The position numbers and the translations under genes are program-made. A DNA stretch of 11,874 nucleotides from CBDCRK01 sp965220955 (GTDB lineage Bacteria > Desulfobacterota > Binatia > Bin18 > CBDCRK01): NCBI GenBank assembly GCA_965220955.1, contig CBDCRK010000019.1:1-11874 (forward strand), given 5' to 3'. The notes beneath the pieces were generated by a model. The model did no database searches. It was not told the DNA's origin and worked only from the letters and a program-made list of their open reading frames with translations. Shown here in pieces: positions 1-6,275 of this stretch; position 1 is the first letter of the stretch; the number at the start of each line of letters is the position of its first letter.

Positions 1-927
1 TTGAATCAGAGGGCTTTGTCCAAAGGCTTTGCTGAGGTGCTCAACCACCACCAATCGTTTGGTCTTACGTCCGGAGCCCACAAAATCAACGGAGGATTCT
101 TCCTGGCTGAGGCGCGCGGTTATTTCGGCTAGTTCCGCCTGTAAGGCATGTGCGGTATCAATCCGAGATTTTGCCTTTGTTGCTCTTGCCTTGGGTCCGC
201 GCCGGAGCCACTCAACCTCCCGTCGCACCTTTGCTGACAACGCCTGGGCCTGCTGGGTTTGAGCATTTTGGTATTCCTCTCGTTTGATGATGAAATCCGA
301 ATACCTTCCGGTGACAAGAAATATTCCATCCGCATACCGGTTGTTTAGTTCCGCAACCTTATTCGTGGCGCGTTCTAAAAACCACCGATCATGGCTCACT
401 ATCAACCAAGCCCACGGGGCTTGGGACATCAGCTGCTCCAACCATCTCATCCCTTCCAGGTCGAGATGATTCATGGGCTCATCCAGCAACATCACATCTG
501 GGTTCTGGACAAAACCACAAGCAATCGCTAGCCGCTTTGCCCATCCCCCGGAGAGGGAGCCTACAGTTTGGCTCCCTTTTTCAAAGCCGATGCGTCCCAA
601 CGTTTCCTGCACCCAAGCGGCAATTTCATCAGCAGCCAGCCCAGAGGCAACGGCGGCACGTTCGACTTCCTCAACCACTGTTGCTTCAGGATCAAACTCA
701 GACTGTTGGGGAATATAGGCGACCCGCAGGTGCTGGCGTCGGGTCACAGTCCCCTGATCGGCCTGTTCGAGTCCAGCCAAGATTTTCATGAGAGTGGATT
801 TGCCGGAGCCATTAGGACCAATGATTCCCAAGCGGTCTTTGGCAAACACGCCAATGGTGAGATTATGGAACAGGCGTTTAGCGCCATATGACTTTGTCAG
901 GTTCTGACAGTAGATCAAAGCGGACAT
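1..927 (-). CDS. ABC-F family ATPase, Uup-like (C-terminal part beyond window)
   Basis: An uninterrupted leftward frame of 309 codons from ATG 927 to the window edge; the gene is cut, not broken. The first ABC domain is complete: Walker A GPNGSGKS (residues 37-44), Q-loop YIPQQ (71-75), signature LSGG (125-128), Walker B VMLLDEP (145-151) and switch histidine in SHDR (178-181). An arginine/lysine-rich linker follows (about 195-275) with WLRRGPKARATKAKSR, typical of Uup-type ABC-F proteins, and the second ABC domain begins near residue 290. There are no membrane segments. ABC-F proteins are soluble and act on the ribosome, relieving stalling or giving antibiotic protection; Uup is also tied to precise transposon excision. 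The usual DEPTNHLD is DEPMNHLD here. TGAGG overlapping the preceding stop codon is the likely ribosome site, and the 9-base gap suggests co-transcription with the upstream crotonase gene. ABC-F is firm; the Uup subgroup is less sure because the C-terminus is missing. Confidence 0.93.
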   Translation of the reverse strand, partial: MSALIYCQNLTKSYGAKRLFHNLTIGVFAKDRLGIIGPNGSGKSTLMKILAGLEQADQGTVTRRQHLRVAYIPQQSEFDPEATVVEEVERAAVASGLAADEIAAWVQETLGRIGFEKGSQTVGSLSGGWAKRLAIACGFVQNPDVMLLDEPMNHLDLEGMRWLEQLMSQAPWAWLIVSHDRWFLERATNKVAELNNRYADGIFLVTGRYSDFIIKREEYQNAQTQQAQALSAKVRREVEWLRRGPKARATKAKSRIDTAHALQAELAEITARLSQEESSVDFVGSGRKTKRLVVVEHLSKAFGQSPLIQ

Positions 928-936
928 TAACAGGCC

Positions 937-1698
937 TCAGCTGCTCACATTCATCCGATCCATGGCTCCCATCCCCTCCAAGGCCAAGCCATAACCAAGT
1001 ATCTCTTGCATGAGCCGCTTAAGCTGCAGGGTAAGGACCACTCGGCTGTAGCGCAGGGTGAGGGGCGGCTGCTTGACTAGTTGTTCGGCCAGTTCCCACG
1101 CCCGGGATAAGAGCTGGTCACGCGGCACCACCTCATTGGCTACACCCAGATTGAGGGCCTCTTGGGCAGAGAGTTTCTGTCCGGTCAAGAGAAAATACCG
1201 GCCCCGGTTTGTGCCCAGAAGCAAAGGCCAGATCACATGCACTCCATCCCCGGGAACCACGCCGTTTTTGAAATGCGGGGCATCCTGAAATGCGGCGGTG
1301 TCAGCCGCCAGCACAATGTCACATAGCACTGCTATTTCGGCATGGATCAGGGCCGGGCCGTTGACCGCGGCAATCATGGGCACCTCAATGTCTAAAAGGT
1401 TCATGAGAAGCCGCTTTCCCTCCCAGTAAATTTTATCCCAGCCGCGCGGCGTGCCAATATTACCAAAGCTGGGGAAGTCGATTTCGGCACAAAAGGCATC
1501 ACCAGTGCCAGTCATGATCACAACCTTGTTGTCCGGGTCAGAACCAATGTCGGTAAAGGCATAGCCGAACTCGCGATGCGCGCTTTCGTTCCATTGTAGA
1601 GGACCACCCTTGGTCTGGAAGGTGACTTGTAAGATACCGTTGCGTCGCTCCATACGGATATCTTGGTACTTGTTGGCATACTCTTCCAATTGGGCCAT
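937..1698 (-). CDS. Crotonase-fold beta-diketone hydrolase, 6-oxocamphor hydrolase-like
   Basis: A 253-residue crotonase-superfamily protein, usual length for the family, with AGGAGG seven bases before the ATG. It looks less like a classical enoyl-CoA hydratase than like 6-oxocamphor hydrolase of Rhodococcus, recalled from memory. Shared blocks are NKVVIMTGTGDAFCAEIDF (57-75), VNGPALIHAEI (112-122), FQDAPHF (137-143), VVPGDGVHVIWP (147-158) and NRGRYFLLTG (164-173). Residues corresponding to that enzyme's active-site set (His45, His122, His145, Asp154, Glu244) are present as His41, His119, His142, Asp151 and Glu241. 6-Oxocamphor hydrolase cleaves a C-C bond of a non-activated cyclic 1,3-diketone by a retro-Claisen reaction, without CoA. 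I infer hydrolysis of a cyclic or linear beta-diketone; the substrate is unknown. It lies downstream of a cupin gene and directly upstream of the ABC-F gene. Generic databases would probably call it enoyl-CoA hydratase/isomerase family. Confidence 0.9.
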   Translation of the reverse strand: MAQLEEYANKYQDIRMERRNGILQVTFQTKGGPLQWNESAHREFGYAFTDIGSDPDNKVVIMTGTGDAFCAEIDFPSFGNIGTPRGWDKIYWEGKRLLMNLLDIEVPMIAAVNGPALIHAEIAVLCDIVLAADTAAFQDAPHFKNGVVPGDGVHVIWPLLLGTNRGRYFLLTGQKLSAQEALNLGVANEVVPRDQLLSRAWELAEQLVKQPPLTLRYSRVVLTLQLKRLMQEILGYGLALEGMGAMDRMNVSS

Positions 1699-1788
1699 AA
1701 CTGCCTCCTTCCTGAATCGACAAGATGTTACACCAATGAGAAAGGGGCGCCCAGCCGGCCACCCCTCCCTCGTCTCTCCTGTTGTGAG

Positions 1789-1830
1789 GCCTAAGCATTG
1801 GTCAACGCTTAAGCATTGACCGCTTTAGGC
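1789..1830 (-). other. Imperfect inverted repeat and 18-base duplication over the cupin stop codon
   Basis: On the minus strand the arms are GCCTAAAGC + GGTCAA and TTGACC + GCTTAGGC, with a one-base and a three-base bulge. The loop TGCTTAAGCG contains the cupin stop codon. The same stretch carries a tandem near-duplication with an 18-base period: AATGCTTAA is followed 18 bases later by AATGCTTAG, giving a second in-frame stop just after the first. No T-run follows, so it is a poor intrinsic terminator. It could be an mRNA-stabilising or attenuating hairpin between the cupin and the downstream gene. Confidence 0.45.
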
Positions 1831-2285
1831 TCACCTCCCTGAGAGGCAAAAGTCACCTTTCCCACCTCGGACCCACTTAAAACCACCAGCAGGTGGACCT
1901 CTTCGTCACCAATATTGCGAAATCCTTCCTGTACTCCTGCTGGAAAAGAGATCGTATCCCAGGGGCCAAGGACGACCTCATTCTCCCCGTTGTCGTCGCC
2001 CCAGAAAAAGGCACATTTACCGGATAGCACAACAAACACTTCTGGCTTCGGGTGACTATGCAGCGGAGCCCCTTTCCCTGGATCGACCTTATTAATCGCC
2101 ATGTAAAAGCCATGGTCTCCCTCGATGGGTGGGACGGTCGTTCCTGCCCGGCCGATAAGGGCGTGGCCCTGGGTGCCGTCGGGAACGTAGCCCTTAATAA
2201 AACTTGCATAATCAATGGGCTTGAGTTCCTCAAAGCGAGCTATACGCTTGAGCATCTCCTCACGTGAAACTTGTACCTTGGCCAT
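1809..2285 (-). CDS. Single-domain cupin protein
   Basis: A 158-residue small cupin. Cupin motif 1 is clear: G72-x3-HSHPKPE, with H76, H78 and E82 as metal ligands, followed by VLSG (87-90). Motif 2 is PAGVQEGFRN (115-124), where the usual fourth-ligand histidine is replaced by Glu120. The fold is a soluble six-stranded beta barrel. Family members include dioxygenases, isomerases, metal-dependent hydrolases and sugar-binding proteins, so the reaction cannot be named. The frame is open upstream to an ATG at 2330, but ATG 2285 is chosen because AAAGGAGGAGG lies four bases before it and the upstream ATG overlaps a likely -10 element. It is the first gene of a leftward set with the beta-diketone hydrolase (110-base gap) and the ABC-F gene, and divergent from the PRISE-like reductase, so a role in the same carbonyl-compound metabolism is plausible but unproven. 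Confidence 0.88.
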   Translation of the reverse strand: MAKVQVSREEMLKRIARFEELKPIDYASFIKGYVPDGTQGHALIGRAGTTVPPIEGDHGFYMAINKVDPGKGAPLHSHPKPEVFVVLSGKCAFFWGDDNGENEVVLGPWDTISFPAGVQEGFRNIGDEEVHLLVVLSGSEVGKVTFASQGGEPKAVNA

Positions 2286-2289
2286 AATT

Positions 2290-2298
2290 CCTCCTCCT
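2290..2298 (-). promoter_or_regulatory. Strong Shine-Dalgarno site fixing the cupin start
   Basis: The minus strand reads AGGAGGAGG, then AATT, then ATG at 2285. This complementarity to the 16S rRNA tail selects the 158-residue start over the upstream in-frame ATG at 2330. Confidence 0.75.
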
Positions 2299-2325
2299 TT
2301 CCTGAAATGTTTTTTTGGCAAAGAC

Positions 2326-2355
2326 AGCATGAAACACCTGACCGGCCTATGTCAA
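2326..2355 (-). promoter_or_regulatory. Putative sigma-70 promoter for the cupin-led leftward genes
   Basis: On the minus strand a perfect TTGACA (2355-2350) is followed after 18 bases by CATGCT (2331-2326), a 3/6 match to the -10 consensus. Transcription would begin around 2320, leaving a leader of about 35 bases before the cupin ATG. The -35 is good and the -10 weak. No operator palindrome is evident in this 151-base divergent region. A weaker rightward pair, TTGTCG (2379-2384) and TAGAGT (2403-2408), could serve the PRISE-like gene. Confidence 0.35.
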
Positions 2356-2436
2356 GAGCGGAGGTCGCATGGGTACTCTTGTCGTTCTACTCCTCCATGA
2401 GATAGAGTTGGCAGCAACGGAAAGTGAGGATCTACA

Positions 2437-3537
2437 ATGCCAAAGAGAAAAATCCTGGTTGCGGGGGCTTCTGGCTTGGTCGGCTTTGCCGCCTTGCGGC
2501 ACTTTACCCAGCTTGCCGACTGGGAGGTCGTGGGAGTTTCCCGCCGAGTACCTGGCGGCCTAGAGGGTGCCACCCTCATCTCGGTTGATCTCACCGATAA
2601 AGCGCGCTGTGCCGAAGTCTTTGGACAAATGAGCGATGTCACCCACCTGGTCTATGCTGCGGTCAACGAAAAACCCGGCCTTGTCCAGGGCTGGCGCGAT
2701 CGCAACCAGATGGAACTCAACCTAGCCATGCTCAAGAATCTGTTCGAACCCCTAGAGGCGGCTGCCAAGGGTTTGCAGCATGTTTCGCTCCTCCAGGGGA
2801 CCAAAGCCTATGGGGCTCACATTGCTCCTTTTCCTGTGCCGGCGCGCGAGCGCTGGCCGCGTCACCAACACGAAAATTTCTACTGGCTGCATGAAGACTA
2901 CCTGCGGGAGAAACAAATGGGGAGGGATTGGCGCTGGACCATTCTGCGCCCACAGCTTGTCTTTGGAGAAGCCATTGGCAGCAATCTGAACGTGCTCCCA
3001 GCTATTGGCGTGTATGCGGCTTTACGGCGTGAGGCTGGCCTTCCTTTATCTTTTCCTGGGGGTCCTCCCTACGTCTTTGAGGCAGTAGACGTCGATCTGC
3101 TCGCCCGCTCGTTCGAGTGGGCAGCCACAACGCCGACGTGTGGCAATGAGATCTTCAACATTACCAATGGCGATGTCTCCGTGTGGCAAAATGTCTGGCC
3201 GACCATTGCCGAGGCCCTGGGAATGGAGGTAGGACCGCCAGAGCCTTGTTTGCTGGCGGATGAGATGCCGAAGAAAGAAGCCGAATGGGCCGCCATTGTG
3301 CGCAAATACAAGCTGCGTGCGCCAAGCATCCGTGAGTTTGTGGGCGAATCCTTTTCCCTGGCTGATTTCTGTTTCGCCTACGGTAGGGAACAATCCCCAC
3401 CGCCCATGATTGTGAGCACAATTAAAGCACGGCAGGCGGGATTCCACGACTGCATGGACACTGAAGACATGTTCCGAAAATGGATCAAGAGGTTCCAGGA
3501 ACTGCAGTTGTTTCCCCCGCTTGGCAGGGACCTGTAG
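2437..3537 (+). CDS. PRISE-type (progesterone 5-beta-reductase/iridoid synthase-like) SDR enone reductase
   Basis: A 366-residue extended/atypical short-chain dehydrogenase. The N-terminal Rossmann motif GASGLVG (10-16) and SRR (35-37) after beta-2 fit NADPH binding. The usual YxxxK pair is replaced by the PRISE arrangement: QGTKAYG with Lys123 and ENFYWLHEDYL with Tyr149, matching Lys147 and Tyr179 of plant progesterone 5-beta-reductase (recalled). ILRPQLVFG (169-177) and GVYAALRRE (191-199) also follow that family. These enzymes reduce the C=C bond of enones and enals in steroids, iridoid precursors and small cyclic ketones such as cyclohexenone. Bacterial homologues are usually annotated NAD-dependent epimerase. 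I infer an NADPH-dependent 1,4-reduction of an unsaturated carbonyl compound. The ribosome site is weak (GTGAGG eight bases before ATG). The gene is divergent from the cupin and beta-diketone hydrolase genes. The family call is firm; the substrate is open. Confidence 0.9.
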   Translation: MPKRKILVAGASGLVGFAALRHFTQLADWEVVGVSRRVPGGLEGATLISVDLTDKARCAEVFGQMSDVTHLVYAAVNEKPGLVQGWRDRNQMELNLAMLKNLFEPLEAAAKGLQHVSLLQGTKAYGAHIAPFPVPARERWPRHQHENFYWLHEDYLREKQMGRDWRWTILRPQLVFGEAIGSNLNVLPAIGVYAALRREAGLPLSFPGGPPYVFEAVDVDLLARSFEWAATTPTCGNEIFNITNGDVSVWQNVWPTIAEALGMEVGPPEPCLLADEMPKKEAEWAAIVRKYKLRAPSIREFVGESFSLADFCFAYGREQSPPPMIVSTIKARQAGFHDCMDTEDMFRKWIKRFQELQLFPPLGRDL

Positions 3538-3589
3538 CCTCCGCGAGAAGACTCCCTTCATTTCGTAGGCTTTCCAGTAGTCGGAGTTA

Positions 3590-3630
3590 GACGGTTCCTA
3601 CCCGTCAAACGGGTCTTGTCCGTCAATTTT
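3590..3630 (+). terminator. Two-tier hairpin followed by TTTT after the PRISE-like gene
   Basis: GACGG (3590-3594) pairs with CCGTC (3620-3624). Inside, ACCCGT (3600-3605) pairs with ACGGGT (3609-3614) around a CAA loop. The two stems are separated by symmetric five-base internal loops, and AATTTT follows at 3625. It lies 53 bases after the stop codon and before the MFS gene, as expected for an intrinsic terminator, although the T-run is short. Confidence 0.45.
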
Positions 3631-3679
3631 GCTGGCCGGAGCTGGGCAGGACGAGGGCTCCAGCAAGAAGGAAAAAGTT

Positions 3680-4405
3680 TTGGGCGTAACAGAGCAGTTT
3701 TCTTCCCTACCTGAGCGGATGCGAGGAGTTTTCTACGGGTGGTGGTTGGTAGTCATCAGCGGCTTTGTAATGATGCTCGCCCATGTCCCGCTCTTTCATG
3801 CCATGGGGGTGTGGGCAGTAGCCCTAGAGCGTGAGTTCGGCTGGAGCCGGACCCAGTTGGGCTTGGCCTTCACCTTCACCCGGATTGAAGGGGGCTTAAT
3901 GGGGCCGGTTGAGGGCTATCTTACTGACCGGATCGGAACTCGGCGCATGGTTCTTATTGGGCTTCTGGTTTTAGGGGTGGGATTTCTCCTCTTCAGTCGG
4001 ATCCAAAATCTATGGATGTTTTACCTGGCTTATGTAGTTATGGCCGTAGGCCAAGGCTTCGGAGGATGGCTCCCCCTAATGACTATGTTAACACACTGGT
4101 TCGAGCGACAACGATCTATGGCCATGGGATGGGCCAATATGGGCAGCCGGTTGGGGGCGTTGCTGCTGGTGCCGACCATCGCCTGGGCCATTGACCCAGA
4201 CTATAATCGTTTGGGGTGGCAGACAACCGCCTTGCTCTTGGGCATTTTCACCCTGGTGGTAGCCTTGCCGATTTCTCGGCTAATTCGCAACCGGCCCCAA
4301 GATTATAACCTGCTGCCCGATGGCCAACCGTTAGTTTCTCCAGCGGCTACGGCCCCCCAAAGGGCGGCTACAGTCGAGTTGACACCTATAGCGTTTTTCA
4401 TCTGA
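3680..4405 (+). CDS. MFS transporter, N-terminal half only (truncated)
   Basis: About 241 residues, against roughly 400-430 for a full major facilitator protein. Six hydrophobic segments are visible: about 21-49, 59-80, 90-106, 111-137, 147-171 and 179-202. Motif A, GYLTDRIGTRR (79-89), lies between TM2 and TM3. The protein then enters the cytoplasmic central loop and stops (TGA 4403-4405) about where TM7 should begin. The next 130 bases encode nothing MFS-like in any frame I read, so the C-terminal half is deleted, not just frameshifted. The start is uncertain. TTG 3680 has AAGGA upstream; TTG 3629 and ATG 3719 are also in frame, and ATG 3719 begins just before the conserved FYGWW. The intact family imports or exports small organic molecules; carboxylates are common for the OFA-like group this resembles. 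A half protein is probably non-functional unless it dimerises. Confidence 0.82.
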   Translation: MGVTEQFSSLPERMRGVFYGWWLVVISGFVMMLAHVPLFHAMGVWAVALEREFGWSRTQLGLAFTFTRIEGGLMGPVEGYLTDRIGTRRMVLIGLLVLGVGFLLFSRIQNLWMFYLAYVVMAVGQGFGGWLPLMTMLTHWFERQRSMAMGWANMGSRLGALLLVPTIAWAIDPDYNRLGWQTTALLLGIFTLVVALPISRLIRNRPQDYNLLPDGQPLVSPAATAPQRAATVELTPIAFFI

Positions 4406-4409
4406 TATA

Positions 4410-4427
4410 ACGCTCCCAGCGCTCCCA
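4410..4427 (+). repeat. Tandem 9-base repeat just after the MFS truncation
   Basis: ACGCTCCCA is followed immediately by GCGCTCCCA. It sits five bases after the premature MFS stop codon and may mark the deletion junction. It is short enough to be chance. Confidence 0.4.
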
Positions 4428-4537
4428 CGACCCTGAGCCCTTCTTTCTCGCGTGTTGCTCTTGCCATACAAGGGCCAAAAGGAGTAAAGAGAGGGTTAGA
4501 ATGCACTACCAACATAAAACCCAAAAGGAGGTGTCTT

Positions 4538-4939
4538 ATGGGAGTTGCAGAGAATAAAAATGTGGTCCTGGGCTTTGTTGAGGCTCTTTCCCACGGCAAT
4601 ATTGAGGCGGCCAAAGCTGCCTTTGCCGACGATGCCACTTGGTGGCTTCCTGGCTCTCTACCCGTGTCCGGCACACACACAGGCAAGAAGGCTATCTTTG
4701 AGGATTTCTTTGGTCGGGCTGCGCCCCTCATGGAACCCAACAGCACGTCCATCCAGGTGAAAAACGTGATTGGCGAGGGAGATTGTGTGGCGGTGGAGTG
4801 GATAGCGCGCGCCAAAACGGTAAAAGGACGCAATTATGAGAACTACTACCATCTGATGTTTGAGGTCAAGAACAATAAGATTCAGACGGTCAGGGAGTAC
4901 GTGGACACGCTGTACGCCAAAGAGGTGATATTCAGCTGA
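4538..4939 (+). CDS. SnoaL-like / NTF2-fold protein
   Basis: A 133-residue protein with a very strong ribosome site (AAAGGAGGTG six bases before ATG). The N-terminal helices NKNVVLGFVEALSHGNIEAA (7-26), FADDATWWLPG (29-39), the SGTHTGKKAIFEDFF block (44-58) and the closing strands NYYHLMFEVKNNKIQTVREY (102-121) are typical of SnoaL-like polyketide-cyclase / ketosteroid-isomerase-type proteins with a cone-shaped alpha+beta barrel. Relatives include delta-5-3-ketosteroid isomerase, aldol cyclases and limonene-epoxide hydrolase; many have no known activity. The pocket has acids (Asp31, Asp32, Glu120, Asp123) but I cannot assign a catalytic one by eye. It lies 132 bases after the truncated MFS gene and convergent with the enoyl-CoA hydratase-family gene. 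In this context it may isomerise or hydrolyse a cyclic intermediate, which is inference. Confidence 0.87.
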   Translation: MGVAENKNVVLGFVEALSHGNIEAAKAAFADDATWWLPGSLPVSGTHTGKKAIFEDFFGRAAPLMEPNSTSIQVKNVIGEGDCVAVEWIARAKTVKGRNYENYYHLMFEVKNNKIQTVREYVDTLYAKEVIFS

Positions 4940-4957
4940 GGAGCAGACACCATCTGA

Positions 4958-4990
4958 GCAGGAGCGGAGCTCGCCTCCGCTTCTTCCTGC
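4958..4990. terminator. Stem-loop after the SnoaL-like gene
   Basis: GCAGG and AGCGGAG pair with CTCCGCT and CCTGC around a CTCGC loop, with a small bulge on the right arm. It lies 18 bases after the stop codon. No clear T-run follows, so function as an intrinsic terminator is uncertain. Confidence 0.35.
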
Positions 4991-5033
4991 TTCGGGTTAT
5001 GGAAAAGCTTGCAGCTTACCCCGCCTGACTGCT

Positions 5034-5079
5034 ACGCTTCCCTCGACGCCGAAAGACGGCGCAAGGGAGCGTTGTTGTT
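5034..5079 (+). terminator. Stem-loop with TTGTTGTT tail between convergent genes
   Basis: CGCTTCCCT (5035-5043) pairs with AGGGAGCG (5064-5071) with one bulged T. Inside, CGCCG pairs with CGGCG around an AAAGA loop. TTGTTGTT follows on the plus strand. The position between the convergent SnoaL-like and enoyl-CoA hydratase-family genes fits a terminator, stronger for rightward transcription. Confidence 0.5.
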
Positions 5080-5174
5080 AGGTGGCAGCAGGAAGAACGG
5101 CGAAATAGAAAACAGAGAGATTCAGTGGCATATCGGGCCAAAGACTTCTGCCACAGGTACTGGTGATATCCCAT

Positions 5175-5999
5175 TCAGCGATTGTCACCAAAGGCTTCAT
5201 CCCGGCGTCGTGCCCGTTCTGTCCCAGCAGCGGCATCCTCCCCCTGTTCAAGGCGATAGATCCTGGTGTAGGCATAGGTTTGAAAAGCTCCGGTAATACC
5301 GGTCCGGAAGCCCATCTCGTCCTGCATCTGATTGAGGGAAAATTTGGCTAGCCGCAGGGCAAAGGGATCTTGTAGCGCTATGCGTTGCGCCAGCTTCATG
5401 GTCTCCTCCTCAAGCTGGTCACGGGGCACCACCCGGTTGACCAGCCCTAGCCGCTCCGCCTCCTCAGCCGTGATCCAATCCCCGGTGAACAAGTACTCCT
5501 TGGCTTTGCGAAAGCCAATGTCCCAGGGTAGACTGGCATACTGAACATGTGACCCTGCCCAGCGTACTGTGCGGTCGCAGAACTTGGCATCATCCGAGGC
5601 AATAATGAGGTCACAGGCAGAAGCCAGCATAAGCCCCCCCATAATGCAGTAGCCCTGCACCTGGGCAATGGTGGGTTTGGGACAATCACGCCAGCGTAGG
5701 GTGTTATCCAGGTATAGATCGCGGCCACGTTTATATTCTCCCGGCATACCAGGAGCATAGGGCCGCCGCCGCCAATCTTCACGCTCCTGGGGGCTGCCAA
5801 CATCGTGCCCAGCCGAAAAGTGCTTACCGGCCCCAGCTACAATGACTACCTTTATCGCGTCGTCTTCACCGGCCAGGGCCAGGGCCTGATCGAACTCTTC
5901 CAGCATGAGGCGGCTCTGAGCGTTCAGGACCTCAGGCCGGTTCACGGTGATTGTTAACACTGCGTCGTTCTGCTCAAGCTTCAGTGTCTCATAAGACAT
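5175..5999 (-). CDS. Enoyl-CoA hydratase/isomerase (crotonase) family protein
   Basis: A 274-residue crotonase-fold protein. The first oxyanion-hole segment is HFSAGHDVG (60-68) and the second QVQGYCIMGG (113-122), followed by the CDLIIASDDAKF block (129-140). FTGDWITAEEAERLGLVNRVV (171-191) is the usual C-terminal crotonase signature. The two glutamates of rat-type enoyl-CoA hydratase (Glu144, Glu164) are not seen at the aligned places: Met124 stands in MGGLMLASACD and the Glu164 region reads VRWAGSHVQYA (145-155). Similar sequences in actinobacteria and environmental genomes are annotated enoyl-CoA hydratase, but the reaction may differ (isomerase, hydrolase, C-C lyase). CoA-thioester binding is likely from the fold. 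The start has GGGGGAG upstream. It is a single leftward gene, convergent with the SnoaL-like gene, and its upstream region is a gene-poor 458 bases. Confidence 0.92.
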   Translation of the reverse strand: MSYETLKLEQNDAVLTITVNRPEVLNAQSRLMLEEFDQALALAGEDDAIKVVIVAGAGKHFSAGHDVGSPQEREDWRRRPYAPGMPGEYKRGRDLYLDNTLRWRDCPKPTIAQVQGYCIMGGLMLASACDLIIASDDAKFCDRTVRWAGSHVQYASLPWDIGFRKAKEYLFTGDWITAEEAERLGLVNRVVPRDQLEEETMKLAQRIALQDPFALRLAKFSLNQMQDEMGFRTGITGAFQTYAYTRIYRLEQGEDAAAGTERARRRDEAFGDNR

Positions 6000-6070
6000 G
6001 ATTACTCCCCCTTTCTTTGTTCTTTACCTGCCACTTAGGACTTGCCATGGGCAGTCATATGGAATGGGGA

Positions 6071-6223
6071 CTAGAGTAAAATATCTTCACCTCTCAGGGC
6101 AAGGCCCATTGCCTCATCCCGCGAATCTGCCCTACCTAATACAATAATCGGCACAAGCGTTACCGACCGATGCAACGAGCAGAGTACATCCATAAAGGTG
6201 ACGTTCCACGGGGGCTCACACAT
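6071..6223 (-). pseudogene. Possible gene remnant, 50 codons, product unresolved
   Basis: A leftward frame runs from ATG 6223 to TAG 6071 and is open upstream to 6271, with no Shine-Dalgarno before the ATG. Its translation looks more protein-like than chance: VPIIVLGRAD followed by EAMGLALRGED. The pattern faintly resembles the end of a response-regulator receiver domain (hydrophobic strand, then G-x-D-x-L), or the RAD...AM...RG helix of EcfT-type transporter subunits. Neither match is strong. A second leftward frame (6362-6216) overlaps it and also reads without stops, which could reflect a frameshifted older gene. It may equally be non-coding. Confidence 0.25.
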
Positions 6224-6242
6224 TAGCGCAAAGCCTAAGAGC

Positions 6243-6275
6243 TTGGAAATTCTTGTAGAGGTGGTAGAATTTCAA
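6243..6275. repeat. Imperfect inverted repeat TTGGAAATTCT / AGAATTTCAA
   Basis: The arms TTG(G)AAATTCT and AGAATTTCAA are complementary apart from one bulged G, around a 12-base spacer. It is AT-rich, and the arms are about one helical turn apart, so it could be a regulator-binding site for either divergent gene or a hairpin. Only one copy is present. Confidence 0.4.

Noticed and set aside
937..1698. Naming this gene an ordinary enoyl-CoA hydratase
   Set aside because: Its conserved His/Asp/Glu set and surrounding blocks match 6-oxocamphor hydrolase better.
3046..3561. A 171-codon leftward open frame
   Set aside because: It is antisense to the well-supported PRISE-like gene, its translation has no family pattern, and it is a shadow.
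4303..4833. A 176-codon leftward open frame across the MFS end and SnoaL-like gene
   Set aside because: It is antisense to two supported genes and has no recognisable domain.
5009..5296. A 95-codon rightward frame between the SnoaL-like and enoyl-CoA hydratase-family genes
   Set aside because: It overlaps a terminator-like hairpin and the 3' end of the leftward gene, and its translation has no family pattern.
6255..6272. GTAGAGGTGGTAGAATTT, which recalls the stem of a Cas12a-type CRISPR repeat
   Set aside because: Only one copy exists, there are no spacers, and no cas gene is nearby.
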